A stretch of 56,804 nt of DNA from Rossellomorea aquimaris (GCF_008180865.1 NZ_VTEX01000009.1:1-56804); one strand, 5' to 3'; counted from the first letter of the stretch, positions 1-8,943 are shown. Program-made: numbers and translations. The notes: generated by a model from the sequence alone, not told the origin.

Positions 1-158
1 CTCAGCTGATTGAACTGAAATGACCTCGAGTCTCTAGCCGCCGGAGCTGGAATGGTATCTACTTGAAGAAGTAGATGCAACAATTGGTCGGTATTCGGCT
101 TTCTTGACATCAATTCTTTATCTAGTTTTGAAGGAACAACCCTTCAATTGAATATTCG
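1..158 (+). other. 23S-5S internal transcribed spacer (partial)
   Basis: This stretch precedes the 5S gene and lacks recognisable 23S 3'-end sequence, so it reads as the spacer of an rRNA operon that enters the window from the left. An 8-bp hairpin (57-64 with 69-76, loop GAAG) is visible. The bases just before 5S (tctagttttgaaggaacaac) resemble the usual Bacillus pre-5S region. The 23S gene must end to the left of base 1. Confidence 0.75.
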
Positions 159-275
<117 letters not shown>

Positions 276-282
276 AAATGTC

Positions 283-316
283 AAAAAGAGTAGCTCTTAG
301 GGGCTGCTTTTTTTGT
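283..316 (+). terminator. rRNA operon terminator
   Basis: A 7-bp stem, GTAGCTC with GGGCTGC (two G-U pairs), is followed by a run of seven T and preceded by A's that extend the stem. It lies just after 5S and ends the rRNA operon. Confidence 0.85.
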
Positions 317-435
317 TTATTCATCAGAAATGTTGGTGTACATTGAGTCCAGGCATTTATCTCTATACAGTTAATCTTAGATGAAGATCCGTTTATGGAT
401 GCAATTCTGAAAGAGTCTTGATGTGATAATATGGA

Positions 436-555
436 AAAAGACGCATAAAATAAAAAAATGACGCAAAAAAGGATGAAAACGACGCATAAAATGAAAAAAT
501 CACGCAATAAAGGTCTAAAAAGACGCATAAATTAAAATAACGACGCAATAATCCC
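436..555. repeat. Six-copy phased ACGCA/A-tract array
   Basis: The word ACGCA, mostly as GACGCAWAA, starts at 441, 461, 482, 502, 523 and 543. Spacings are 20, 21, 20, 21 and 20 bp, so all copies fall on one face of the helix, two turns apart. Each is followed by A-rich runs of 5-7. Alternate copies are more alike (GACGCATAAA at 440, 481 and 522), giving a 41-bp higher-order period. I do not recognise the element; intrinsic bending or a phased protein-binding array are inferences. Confidence 0.7.
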
Positions 556-986
556 ATATCAAGACAAATTAATACCTACAAAAACGGTACCTAGCCCCGA
601 TAAAACAGGCAAACGTCCAAGTTTGGTCACATTTCTGCACAAAAACAACCTATTTATACGATTTTTCAAGCTTCATAGCTTTCTATCCGCACATACACAC
701 ATACCAATTCCACTATCCAACCACATATAATAATTAACTTTCCACCTCCCAAAAATGATCATAACTAATCCATATCCCACCAATATATACTTTTCCTTTA
801 AAATGACCTTAGCCACACTACTCCCCACCTGAATCTCACTCAATATCTTTTTTCCACAATCTTTTTTATAGAGACATACACAGACAGGGCGATTGTAACA
901 TAAGATAAATTACACTTGATTATTCTGTCAGTTTAAAAGTTTGAAATAATGTATACAATTGGTGGTTTTGAGGCAGAATAGGCTGT
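556..986. other. Gene-free AT-rich, G-poor spacer before csfB
   Basis: No convincing gene is present. Between 661 and 840 I count about 58 C but only 7 G, a strong strand bias opposite to that of the surrounding + strand genes. The csfB promoter should lie near the right end. I could not assign a clear sigma-F promoter there; a TATACAAT-like box at 952-959 is only a possibility. Confidence 0.6.
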
Positions 987-1004
987 ATGGAGGTGGAGAG
1001 CCCT

Positions 1005-1205
1005 ATGTTAAATCCGGAGCGTAAGGCGGCTTTAGAAGAGTGTATCGTTTGTCACGTTGATAAGAAGGTTGGAATCCATCTATACACATCGTTTATCTGC
1101 ACAGAATGTGAGAAAGAAATGGTTCAGACAGAAACAAATGATCCTTTGTATAAAACATTCGTTCAACGATTAAAAAAAGTGAATACTCCTCAAATCTATT
1201 CATAA
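1005..1205 (+). CDS. csfB: CsfB/Gin, anti-sigma-G factor
   Basis: This 66-residue protein matches Bacillus CsfB (Gin, usual length about 64), the forespore inhibitor that binds sigma-G, and also sigma-E, to prevent premature or misplaced activity. Two zinc knuckles, C13-x2-C16 and C32-x2-C35, are the family signature for zinc binding and dimerisation. The reading frame opens at ATG 987, but the ideal Shine-Dalgarno GGAGGTGG lies at 989-996, inside that extension, so ATG 1005 is the start. It is the first gene after the rRNA operon, as in B. subtilis. There xpaC and yaaN follow (from memory), but both are missing here. It has its own terminator. Confidence 0.93.
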   Translation: MLNPERKAALEECIVCHVDKKVGIHLYTSFICTECEKEMVQTETNDPLYKTFVQRLKKVNTPQIYS

Positions 1206-1238
1206 CCAGGAAATATAATTGGTTATGATTTTTTTTTG
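1200..1238 (+). terminator. csfB terminator
   Basis: A perfect 9-bp stem, TCATAACCA with TGGTTATGA (11-nt loop), is followed by eight T. It begins within the last codons of csfB. Confidence 0.88.
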
Positions 1239-1336
1239 ATATTAATAGGTAAAAAGTTTTCATTGTTCCTTGGGGCATTGAACAGCGTGATTGTGATACG
1301 ATATGAGTGGATATTTATTTTGAGGAGATTTTGAGT

Positions 1337-2752
1337 ATGAAACAAGATCAGAGGAGAACCCCTCTTATTGAAGCGATAGAGAAGCATCTGTCAGCCAAGC
1401 CAATCTCTTTTCATGTGCCGGGTCATAAAAATGGTTTATTGATGGACGAACAACCATTTTATCAATCCGATGTTACAGAGTTAAGCGGATTGGATGATTT
1501 ACATGATCCCCATGAGGCGATTCGTGAAGCAGAGGACTTGCTGTCGGATGTATATGGGACGTTGAAGAGTCATTTTTTAGTGAACGGAAGTACGGTTGGG
1601 AATATTGCTGCCATTCTTGCTTCATGCTCACCGGGAGATCTCATTTTCGTTCAAAGGAATTGTCATAAGTCTGTATTGAATGGAATCAAGCTTGCTAAGG
1701 CTGTGCCTATATTAATAGAAACAGAGTGGACCGACGAGGGTATCGCCCTTGGTATGCGTCTGGATGCTATGCAGGAAGCATTGAAGGTATATCCCTGTGT
1801 GAAGGCGTGTGTGCTCACTTATCCGACTTATTATGGGTTTACTTACAATATCGATAAAATAATCGAGGAATTACATAAACATGATGTAACGTGTATCGTT
1901 GATGAGGCACATGGTGCTCATTTTACATTGGGCAGCCCTTTTCCGGAGTCAGCAATTGAATATGGTGCGGATATTGTCGTCCATTCGGCTCACAAGATGC
2001 TCCCGGCCATGACGATGGGGTCGTATTTACACATCACAAGCTTCAGAGTGAGTGAGCGTAAGGTGAAAGAGTATTTAACTATGCTACAATCAAGTAGTCC
2101 ATCGTATCCGATTATGGCATCCCTTGACTATGCCAGGTCCTATATAGGGACTTTTACACAAGAAGAAAGGGATCAAAACCTGAAAGAGATCAATAAGTTT
2201 GTACAAGCATTGGAGGCGGTTCATCCTCAACTCATTGTAAAGCGGACGGACGATCCACTAAAGCTTGTCATGAGACTGGAGGAAAGGTCAGGATATGCTC
2301 TTCAACAGTTATTGGAGTCAGAGGGAATTTACCCAGAGCTTGCTGACCCCGATTATGTATTACTGATCCTTCCGTTACTGAAGAAAGATCGTTCTTTTCC
2401 TTATAATGAAGCGATCGGCCGAGTATGTAAGGCTTTAGGGAATGAACCGATTATAGAAAAGAAAAACAATCATGAACCAAATCGTTCAAATAGCCAAGAG
2501 TTTTTTACTACTTTGGCATTAAGCTTTGAGGAGATGGAAGAGAAAGTGGAAGCACTCATTGCCATTGACGAAGCAGAAGGAAAAATTTCAGCGGGAATGG
2601 TCACACCTTATCCTCCGGGAATTCCTCTGTTGATACCAGGAGAACGAATTACCTCTCACGCCATTGAACGTTTAACAGAGTATGTAAAGAATAAGGCAAA
2701 CATTCAAGGTCATCACCGCTTAGATGAAAACCGTGTGTTTGTGTACCGATAA
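1337..2752 (+). CDS. yaaO: Orn/Lys/Arg decarboxylase family protein YaaO
   Basis: A 471-residue fold-type I PLP enzyme of the Orn/Lys/Arg decarboxylase family, similar in length to B. subtilis YaaO (480). Visible marks are the N-terminal PGHKNG segment, DEAHGAH at about 189-195 (PLP-binding aspartate) and the Schiff-base lysine in SAHK at about 220, followed by the small C-terminal domain. YaaO is usually annotated as a lysine or arginine decarboxylase making polyamine precursors; the substrate cannot be read from the sequence. The open frame reaches back to 1307, but GAGGAG at 1322-1327 supports ATG 1337. tmk follows after 18 bp, so the two are probably cotranscribed. Confidence 0.9.
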   Translation: MKQDQRRTPLIEAIEKHLSAKPISFHVPGHKNGLLMDEQPFYQSDVTELSGLDDLHDPHEAIREAEDLLSDVYGTLKSHFLVNGSTVGNIAAILASCSPGDLIFVQRNCHKSVLNGIKLAKAVPILIETEWTDEGIALGMRLDAMQEALKVYPCVKACVLTYPTYYGFTYNIDKIIEELHKHDVTCIVDEAHGAHFTLGSPFPESAIEYGADIVVHSAHKMLPAMTMGSYLHITSFRVSERKVKEYLTMLQSSSPSYPIMASLDYARSYIGTFTQEERDQNLKEINKFVQALEAVHPQLIVKRTDDPLKLVMRLEERSGYALQQLLESEGIYPELADPDYVLLILPLLKKDRSFPYNEAIGRVCKALGNEPIIEKKNNHEPNRSNSQEFFTTLALSFEEMEEKVEALIAIDEAEGKISAGMVTPYPPGIPLLIPGERITSHAIERLTEYVKNKANIQGHHRLDENRVFVYR

Positions 2753-2770
2753 GCAAGTGGAGGGAAAGAC

Positions 2771-3403
2771 ATGTCAAAAGGATTGTTTATTACAGTTGAA
2801 GGTCCTGAGGGGGCCGGTAAATCAACGATATTAACAGAAATTTTTAACCGTTTATTACAGGACGGCCACGAAGTCATTCAGACGAGGGAGCCTGGAGGCA
2901 TTTCCATCGCCGAACAGATTAGAGAAGTCATTTTAAATACAGGGAACACGGAAATGGATAAACGGACGGAAGCTCTTTTATATGCTGCTGCGCGACGACA
3001 GCATTTGGTTGAGAAAGTGATTCCCGCCCTTGAAGAAGGAAAGATAGTGATCTGTGATCGTTTTATTGATAGTTCCCTTGCTTATCAAGGGAATGCCCGT
3101 GGAATCGGTATGGAAGAGGTCATGAATATCAATCAATTTGCGATTGAAGATAAGATGCCGGATCTAACGTTATATTTTGATATCGACCCCGAAGAAGGGT
3201 TAAAGAGAATTGCGAAACATAATGGAAGAGAAGTGAACCGGTTAGATCTGGAATCGGTTGATTTCCATACGAGAGTCCGGGAAGGATATCAGAAGTTAAT
3301 GAAACAATATCCTGATCGTATTCAAGTCATCGATGCCAGCCAGAGCAAAGAAGCTGTATTTGGTGATGCATATGGTATCGTGACCGATTACTTAAATAAG
3401 TAA
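2771..3403 (+). CDS. tmk: Thymidylate kinase
   Basis: Phosphorylates dTMP to dTDP with ATP in the dTTP pathway. The 210-residue protein (family about 205-215) has the P-loop GPEGAGKST at 11-19, the TREPGG motif at 38-43 that contacts the substrate phosphate, and DRFIDSS at 96-102. A GGAGGG site lies just upstream of ATG 2771. It is the second gene of the yaaO-tmk pair and is followed by a long terminator hairpin, so darA downstream has its own promoter. Confidence 0.97.
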   Translation: MSKGLFITVEGPEGAGKSTILTEIFNRLLQDGHEVIQTREPGGISIAEQIREVILNTGNTEMDKRTEALLYAAARRQHLVEKVIPALEEGKIVICDRFIDSSLAYQGNARGIGMEEVMNINQFAIEDKMPDLTLYFDIDPEEGLKRIAKHNGREVNRLDLESVDFHTRVREGYQKLMKQYPDRIQVIDASQSKEAVFGDAYGIVTDYLNK

Positions 3404-3423
3404 GTTTAGTTAAAAGAAACAGG

Positions 3424-3473
3424 TGGACTTCTAAGCAAATATTGGTGCTAAGAAGTCCGTCTCTTTTTTATAT
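3424..3473 (+). terminator. tmk terminator
   Basis: A 13-position stem, GGACTTCTAAGCA with TGCTAAGAAGTCC (one mismatch), is followed by a T-rich run. It separates yaaO-tmk from the darA unit. Confidence 0.85.
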
Positions 3474-3479
3474 GAAACA

Positions 3480-3508
3480 TGTATGTAGATCCTGTTCAAT
3501 GATATAAT
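3480..3508 (+). promoter_or_regulatory. Extended -10 promoter before darA
   Basis: A perfect TATAAT at 3503-3508 is preceded by TGA, forming an extended -10 (TGnTATAAT). The -35 region (TGTATG, 3480-3485) is poor, as is common for extended -10 promoters. The position between the tmk terminator and darA supports it. Confidence 0.6.
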
Positions 3509-3544
3509 AGAAGGAAGTAAATGGCTTTAAAACGGAGGAATTGA

Positions 3545-3877
<333 letters not shown>

Positions 3878-3892
3878 AGTGAGGTTTAACTT

Positions 3893-4333
3893 ATGAAAAT
3901 TAGCCAGGACCATCGGGTTTCCTTAGATAAAGTAACGAAAGAACAGAAATCTAATGGAACAGGTCAAGTTAAATTCGGGCAGCTTGTTCATAAGCACGAT
4001 CAGAAAATGCAGATGGAACAGCTCAGTAAACTGCTCGTCACAATAGAAGATGCCGGTAGTCGTTTAGCCAAGTCAAGATCATTTAAAGATCTTGCTAAAT
4101 ATAAAACAGTGGTCAAAAAATTTGTGCGTGAGGCCGTAGATTTCGGGATGGATTTGAAGCAATCTCATACGTGGAATCAATATGGTGAAGGCAGAAAGCT
4201 CAATATAGTAGAGACCATCGACCAACAGCTTATTGAACTGACGGAAGATGTATTGGATAAAGAAAAGAAGTCCATTGATATATTAGGGAAAATCGGTGAA
4301 ATAAAGGGATTGCTTATTAATCTTTATATGTAA
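3893..4333 (+). CDS. yaaR: YaaR family protein, function unknown
   Basis: A 146-residue protein of the YaaR (DUF327) family, named from its place between darA and holB and its B. subtilis-like length. It is charged and mostly helical, with no signal peptide or membrane segment. A conserved-looking SRSFKDLAKYKTVVKKFVREAV region spans roughly residues 61-82. No catalytic motif is visible and I assign no function. A GTGAGG ribosome site precedes ATG 3893. Confidence 0.85.
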   Translation: MKISQDHRVSLDKVTKEQKSNGTGQVKFGQLVHKHDQKMQMEQLSKLLVTIEDAGSRLAKSRSFKDLAKYKTVVKKFVREAVDFGMDLKQSHTWNQYGEGRKLNIVETIDQQLIELTEDVLDKEKKSIDILGKIGEIKGLLINLYM

Positions 4334-4350
4334 GAGAGTGATGTTAAGAC

Positions 4351-5334
4351 ATGTTGTTTGAAGAGATACAACCATTTCAGCCAGTCGTCCTTCAGATGCT
4401 TCAGAATAGTATTTTGAAGGATCGTGTCGCTCATGCTTATTTATTCGAGGGTGAAAAAGGGACACGAAAGAAAGAAATGAGCATCCTGTTTGCAAAAGCA
4501 TTGCTATGTGTGAACCGCGCAGATGGAAAGGCCTGTGAAAGCTGTTCCAACTGCAAAAGGATCAATCATGGGAATCACCCGGACCTGCATCTGGTAGAAC
4601 CGGACGGTCTTTCGATCAAGAAGGATCAGATTAAAAGTTTGCAAGAAGAATTTTCGAAAACAGGTGTAGAATCCAAGAAGAAGATTTACATTATTGTTCA
4701 TGGAGATAAGATGACAGGGAATGCGGCTAATAGCCTGCTTAAGTTTCTTGAAGAGCCGTTAGCTGATACAACAGCGATTCTGATCACAGAAAATATTCAT
4801 CGCATATTACCTACTATTCTTTCACGGTGCCAGACGATTTCGTTCAAGCCGTTACCGAAAGAACAGTTGACGAAACAGTTATTGGAAGAGGGGATACCAC
4901 CCCATTTTGCAACGCTGGCAGCCAATTTGACGAACCATTATGAGGAAGCTGTAGAAATATGTCAAAATGAGTGGTTTGCACAAGCAAGAATAATAGTGTT
5001 AAAATTATATGAAGTCCTCCAAAAAAGTCCCTTCCAAGCAATGGTCAAAATACAAGAGGATTTTGTACAGCACTTCAAAGAAAAAGATCAAGTCGATCGA
5101 GCATTAGATCTTTTACTTCTAATATATAAAGACTTACTTCATATCCAGTTAGGAAAAGAAGAACAGCTCGTGTACCCGGACCAAAAGGAAAACTGGAAAT
5201 CAAACGCACTTCAAGTATCTACCAATCGTCTTTCTACTAATATGACGGCGATACTTGAAGCAAAACGCAAGTTAAACGCCAATATGAATTCGCAGCTGCT
5301 AGTAGAACAGCTTATGCTAAAACTGCAGGGGTGA
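4351..5334 (+). CDS. holB: DNA polymerase III delta' subunit (clamp loader)
   Basis: A 327-residue clamp-loader subunit that helps open the beta sliding clamp onto primed DNA. As usual for delta', the P-loop is degenerate (EGEKGTRKK at about 33-41 instead of GxxGxGKT), so it should not hydrolyse ATP. Zinc-module cysteines lie at 53, 62, 65 and 68, the SRC arginine-finger motif is at 158-160 and the LLKFLEEP helix precedes it. The neighbours tmk, ricT and yabA are the standard Bacillus context, and ricT starts 7 bp after the stop. Confidence 0.95.
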   Translation: MLFEEIQPFQPVVLQMLQNSILKDRVAHAYLFEGEKGTRKKEMSILFAKALLCVNRADGKACESCSNCKRINHGNHPDLHLVEPDGLSIKKDQIKSLQEEFSKTGVESKKKIYIIVHGDKMTGNAANSLLKFLEEPLADTTAILITENIHRILPTILSRCQTISFKPLPKEQLTKQLLEEGIPPHFATLAANLTNHYEEAVEICQNEWFAQARIIVLKLYEVLQKSPFQAMVKIQEDFVQHFKEKDQVDRALDLLLLIYKDLLHIQLGKEEQLVYPDQKENWKSNALQVSTNRLSTNMTAILEAKRKLNANMNSQLLVEQLMLKLQG

Positions 5335-5341
5335 TGGTCCT

Positions 5342-6169
5342 TTGTACGATGTTGTAGGTGTACGCTTTAAAAAAGCGGGTAAAATCTATTATTTCGATCC
5401 GGGTGAATTGGATATTCAGAAAGATTCTTATGTAATCGTTGAAACCGTTCGCGGAGTCGAATTTGGAAAAGTAGTCGTAGAGAGAAAGCAAGTCGGAGAA
5501 AATGATGTAGTGCTTCCATTGAAAAAAGTGATTCGTATCGCTGATCAAAAGGATCGATTAATCGTAGATGAGAACAAAGCATCTGCGACGGAAGCCTACA
5601 ATGTATGTTGTGATAAAATTAATCAGCATCAATTAGATATGAAACTGGTAGATGTAGAGTATACATTTGATCGTAACAAAGTCATATTTTATTTTACGGC
5701 TGATGGACGAGTTGATTTCCGAGAGCTAGTAAAAGATCTAGCTTCCATTTTCCGTACGCGCATAGAACTTCGTCAGATTGGCGTTCGAGACGAAGCAAAA
5801 ATGCTGGGTGGTATAGGTCCTTGTGGCCGCATGTTATGTTGTTCTACCTTTTTAGGTGATTTTGAGCCTGTATCCATCAAGATGGCGAAGGATCAAAATC
5901 TATCCCTTAATCCAACGAAGATTTCAGGTTTATGCGGACGTTTAATGTGCTGTCTGAAATACGAGAACGACGAGTATGAAACAGCGAAAGCGGAATTACC
6001 TGATATTGGAGAAGTGATTAAGACACCTCATGGAAAAGGTAAAGTGGTAGGTCTTAATATTCTGGAACGTATTCTTCAAGTGGAAATTAAAGAAGAAGAG
6101 CGGGTTCTGGAATTTACATTAGATGAAATCATGAACGTGGGTGCCGTATCATTCCAAGCCACAGAGTAA
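5342..6169 (+). CDS. ricT: RicT (YaaT), Fe-S subunit of the Y-complex
   Basis: A 275-residue PSP1-domain protein, nearly identical to B. subtilis YaaT in its central part. RicT works with RicA and RicF in the Y-complex, which carries iron-sulfur clusters and assists RNase Y mRNA maturation, affecting sporulation, competence and biofilm formation. Cluster-ligand cysteines are visible at 161, 166, 167, 198, 203 and 204 (GPCGRMLCC and GLCGRLMCC). Translation starts at TTG 5342, 7 bp after holB, with AGGGGTGATGG as ribosome site; the next in-frame ATG would remove conserved sequence. Confidence 0.95.
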   Translation: MYDVVGVRFKKAGKIYYFDPGELDIQKDSYVIVETVRGVEFGKVVVERKQVGENDVVLPLKKVIRIADQKDRLIVDENKASATEAYNVCCDKINQHQLDMKLVDVEYTFDRNKVIFYFTADGRVDFRELVKDLASIFRTRIELRQIGVRDEAKMLGGIGPCGRMLCCSTFLGDFEPVSIKMAKDQNLSLNPTKISGLCGRLMCCLKYENDEYETAKAELPDIGEVIKTPHGKGKVVGLNILERILQVEIKEEERVLEFTLDEIMNVGAVSFQATE

Positions 6170-6183
6170 CGGGGTGTAGTGTC

Positions 6184-6558
6184 GTGGATAAAAAAGAGTT
6201 CTTTGATTCAGTCAGTAATATGGAACAACAAATTGGTCATTTATATCATCAATTAGGTGAGCTCAAACAATGTCTAGCTGAAATGTTAGAAGAGAATAAT
6301 TCTCTAAAGCTTGAAAATGAGCATTTGCGCCGCAGACTGGAACAAACAGAGAACTCACCAAAAAAGGTACAAACAAACAGCGATGCGGGTACAACGGGTG
6401 AGTCAGACTTAGAAGATAAAACACTGGATATAGGAGAAGGGTATGACAACCTTGCTCGATTATACCAGGAAGGATTTCATATTTGTAATATACATTTTGG
6501 AAGTCCACGGAAGGATGAAGATTGTTTATTCTGCCTCTCTTTCTTAAACAAGAAATAA
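6184..6558 (+). CDS. yabA: Replication initiation control protein YabA
   Basis: A 124-residue negative regulator of DnaA that bridges DnaA and the DnaN clamp to limit re-initiation. The N-terminal half (about 1-58) is a leucine-rich coiled coil for tetramerisation. A variable polar linker follows, and the C-terminal zinc module has C101, H104, C114 and C117 (CNIH ... CLFC). The start is GTG 6184, 14 bp after ricT. It is the last gene of the darA-yabA unit, before a strong hairpin. Confidence 0.94.
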   Translation: MDKKEFFDSVSNMEQQIGHLYHQLGELKQCLAEMLEENNSLKLENEHLRRRLEQTENSPKKVQTNSDAGTTGESDLEDKTLDIGEGYDNLARLYQEGFHICNIHFGSPRKDEDCLFCLSFLNKK

Positions 6559-6609
6559 GGAAAGAATAAATATCCCTGTTATCCTACACTCTATAGAATA
6601 GAATACAGA

Positions 6610-6653
6610 CTAAAAAGGGCTGATCCATACAAAATGGGATTGGTCCTTTTTAG
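6610..6653. terminator. Terminator after yabA (bidirectional)
   Basis: A 17-position stem, from CTAAAAAGG at the left edge to CCTTTTTAG at the right, has a short loop and A/T tracts on both sides, so it could stop transcription from either direction. Confidence 0.82.
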
Positions 6654-6702
6654 TGATTCATATCGAAACAATATATAATAGAAGGAAAAGTGGAGGAAAG
6701 GC

Positions 6703-7458
6703 ATGGTCGAGTTAAAAGAAGATGAACGTTTAGATTATTTATTGGCTGAAAATATGAGGATCATCCAAAGTCCATCTGTTTTCTCCTTTTCAACAGATGC
6801 TGTCCTATTGGCCCATTTCAGCTATTTACCGATTCACAAAGGGAAAGTGGTTGATCTATGTTCGGGTAACGGCATCATCCCCTTATTACTAAGTGCGAGA
6901 ACCAACGTTGAAATTACGGGGGTGGAGATTCAGGAAAGATTATTTGATATGGCACAGAGAAGTGTTCAATATAATGGTCGTCAAAAACAAATATCCATGA
7001 AGCTGGGGGATGTGAAGGAGATCGATCAGTTCCTACATCATTCTCATTATGATGTCGTAACATGTAATCCTCCATACTTTAACACTCCACCCGGTGATAA
7101 AAGAAACGTAAATGAGCACTATGCGATCGCCCGTCATGAAATCCTTTGTTCCCTTGAGGATACCATCAAAGCATCAAGTTATCTCCTGAAGCAAGGAGGA
7201 AAGGCTTCCTTCGTCCATCGTCCAGGTCGATTGATGGACATTCTATCGTTAATGAGGAAGCATCGTCTCGAGCCAAAGCGATTGCGCTTTGTATATCCGA
7301 AGCCAGGAAGAGAAGCCAACACCATCTTAATAGAAGGAATAAAAGATGGGAAACCGGACCTAAAAATTCTTCCTCCCCTTTATGTGTACGATGAACAGAA
7401 CAAATATTCACGGGAAGTATATGATATGCTGTTTGGAAAGAATGAAGATAAGGACTAA
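6703..7458 (+). CDS. yabB: tRNA1(Val) A37 N6-methyltransferase family protein YabB
   Basis: A 251-residue Rossmann-fold SAM-dependent methyltransferase. The SAM motif [10 protein letters not shown] is at 51-60, and NPPY at 122-125 is the signature of N6-adenine or amino methyltransferases. The family (YabB/TrmN6/YfiC) modifies A37 of tRNA-Val; that target is inferred from homology. ATG 6703 follows GGAGGAAAGG. In B. subtilis (from memory) a small GIY-YIG gene, yazA, comes next, but here rsmI begins after only 24 bp. Confidence 0.9.
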   Translation: MVELKEDERLDYLLAENMRIIQSPSVFSFSTDAVLLAHFSYLPIHKGKVVDLCSGNGIIPLLLSARTNVEITGVEIQERLFDMAQRSVQYNGRQKQISMKLGDVKEIDQFLHHSHYDVVTCNPPYFNTPPGDKRNVNEHYAIARHEILCSLEDTIKASSYLLKQGGKASFVHRPGRLMDILSLMRKHRLEPKRLRFVYPKPGREANTILIEGIKDGKPDLKILPPLYVYDEQNKYSREVYDMLFGKNEDKD

Positions 7459-7482
7459 GGAAATGAGAAGGTGAGCTAATCA

Positions 7483-8355
7483 ATGAATCAGCAAAAAAGC
7501 TTTCAAGATAGTGAAAAAGGAAGCTTGTATCTTGTCCCTACACCGATCGGGAATTTAGAGGATATGACGTTCCGCGCAATCCGCATGATGAAGGAAGCGG
7601 CAGTGATTGCTGCCGAAGATACAAGAAATACAAAAAAATTATGTAATTACTTTGAAATCGATACGCCTATCATCAGCTATCATGAGCACAATAAAGAAAC
7701 GAGCGGACAGAAGCTGATTGAACGGATGGAAAGAGGCGAGCTCGTTGCCCTTGTAAGTGATGCAGGAATGCCATCCATTTCGGATCCGGGTTATGAACTG
7801 GTGAAAGAAGCAATCGAACACGAAATTGCTGTCATTCCATTGCCGGGGGCGAACGCTGCTCTTACGGCTTTGATCGCTTCAGGATTGGCTCCGCAGCCAT
7901 TTTATTTCTATGGGTTTTTACATAGAGGGAAGAAAGATAAAAGAGCGGAACTGGATACACTTAAAAAGCTGGAAGATACATTCATCCTTTATGAATCACC
8001 ACACAGACTAAAAGAAACATTAAAAGAGCTATATGGAGCTCTGGGAAATAGACAAATCGTGGTTTGTCGTGAGCTCACGAAGAAGTTCGAGGAATTCATC
8101 CGTGGATCACTGGAAGAAGTAATGGAATGGGCAAACGATGGGGAAGTACGAGGCGAATTCTGCTTATTAATTGAGGGAGCGGGTCCGCTGGAAAAAGAAG
8201 AGGAAGACGCCTGGTGGAGCAACTACTCGCTTCTGGACCATGTGCAGCATTACATGAACGAAAAAAACATGACCTCCAAAGAAGCCATCAAACAAGTCTC
8301 AAAAGAACGCTCCCTTCCAAAACGGGAAGTTTATCAAGCTTATCATGTTGAATAG
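7483..8355 (+). CDS. rsmI: 16S rRNA C1402 2'-O-methyltransferase RsmI
   Basis: A 290-residue tetrapyrrole-methylase-fold enzyme that 2'-O-methylates C1402 of 16S rRNA at the ribosomal P site. Family blocks seen are VPTPIGNL at 18-25, AEDTR at 44-48, VSDAGMP at 91-97 and LPGANAALTALIASGL at about 124-139. The length equals B. subtilis YabC (292). ATG 7483 has an AAGGTGAG ribosome site. It is probably cotranscribed with yabB and ends at a terminator shared with convergent abrB. Confidence 0.95.
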   Translation: MNQQKSFQDSEKGSLYLVPTPIGNLEDMTFRAIRMMKEAAVIAAEDTRNTKKLCNYFEIDTPIISYHEHNKETSGQKLIERMERGELVALVSDAGMPSISDPGYELVKEAIEHEIAVIPLPGANAALTALIASGLAPQPFYFYGFLHRGKKDKRAELDTLKKLEDTFILYESPHRLKETLKELYGALGNRQIVVCRELTKKFEEFIRGSLEEVMEWANDGEVRGEFCLLIEGAGPLEKEEEDAWWSNYSLLDHVQHYMNEKNMTSKEAIKQVSKERSLPKREVYQAYHVE

Positions 8356-8379
8356 GATAATGCCGAGATACAAATAAAA

Positions 8380-8409
8380 AAAGGCCTGAGTCTAGTCACT
8401 CAGGCCTTT
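8380..8409. terminator. Bidirectional terminator between rsmI and abrB
   Basis: A perfect 12-bp stem, AAAGGCCTGAGT with ACTCAGGCCTTT (6-nt loop), is flanked by A's on the left and T's on the right. It suits two convergent genes. Confidence 0.9.
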
Positions 8410-8425
8410 GATATGTTAACATCAA

Positions 8426-8707
8426 TTATTTTGTTTGTAGTGAATCCTGGATTTCTTTTAGTAATTGATCTGCACCTTCACGGCTAAGAACCAATTTACC
8501 GTTAGCAAGCTTGATGTTATCATCAGAAACTTCACCAGTGATTTGGCAAGTCATGCTTGGCTTATATTTCTTCAAGATGATTCTTTCGTCATCTACATAG
8601 ATTTCTAAAGCATCTTTCTCAGCGATACCTAATGTACGACGTAATTCGATTGGGATAACGACACGACCTAATTCATCAACTTTTCTTACAATACCTGTAG
8701 ACTTCAT
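8426..8707 (-). CDS. abrB: Transition-state regulator AbrB
   Basis: A 93-residue swapped-hairpin DNA-binding protein that represses post-exponential genes during growth. The N-terminal DNA-binding domain (1-50) has the GIVRKVDELGRVVIP core, including the arginines needed for binding. A C-terminal multimerisation domain follows, with one cysteine at about 54. It is one of very few - strand genes here. A GGAGGAG site precedes the ATG, a consensus sigma-A promoter lies at 8786-8814, and two Spo0A boxes lie just after the predicted transcription start, as expected for repression by Spo0A~P. SpoVT (29431) shares its N-terminal domain. Confidence 0.97.
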   Translation of the reverse strand: MKSTGIVRKVDELGRVVIPIELRRTLGIAEKDALEIYVDDERIILKKYKPSMTCQITGEVSDDNIKLANGKLVLSREGADQLLKEIQDSLQTK

Positions 8708-8749
8708 TTGAAAATCTCCTCCAAATAAATATTATTTATCTCTCTCTAG

Positions 8750-8766
8750 TTCGTCAATATTCGACA
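8750..8766 (-). promoter_or_regulatory. Tandem Spo0A boxes in the abrB leader
   Basis: Two matches to the Spo0A box TGNCGAA, read on the - strand, lie at 8760-8766 (TGTCGAA) and 8750-8756 (TGACGAA), spaced exactly 10 bp. They fall at about +13 to +29 from the predicted abrB start site. This is the arrangement known for Spo0A~P repression of abrB in B. subtilis. Confidence 0.85.
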
Positions 8767-8785
8767 AATTTCTTTTGTTGTTTCT

Positions 8786-8814
8786 ATCATACCAACGATT
8801 AGGTGTATCGTCAA
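8786..8814 (-). promoter_or_regulatory. Sigma-A promoter of abrB
   Basis: On the - strand, TTGACG (8814-8809), a 17-bp spacer and TATGAT (8791-8786) give a near-consensus sigma-A promoter. Transcription should begin near 8779, about 70 bases before the abrB start codon. Confidence 0.85.
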
Positions 8815-8943
8815 TAATTATATCTGTAAATTTTTAAGAAAAAATGGATGAAAAAGTGTTGTTTTAATAAGCTTTACGCTTTATTGTAAAAAAATGTATT
8901 ACCAATTAAATATTATTGTAATGAAAGTAATAAGTGAAAGTAA

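Noticed and set aside
440..548. CRISPR array for the 20/21-bp repeats
   Set aside because: The units are too short and contiguous, with no unique 30-bp spacers and no cas genes nearby.
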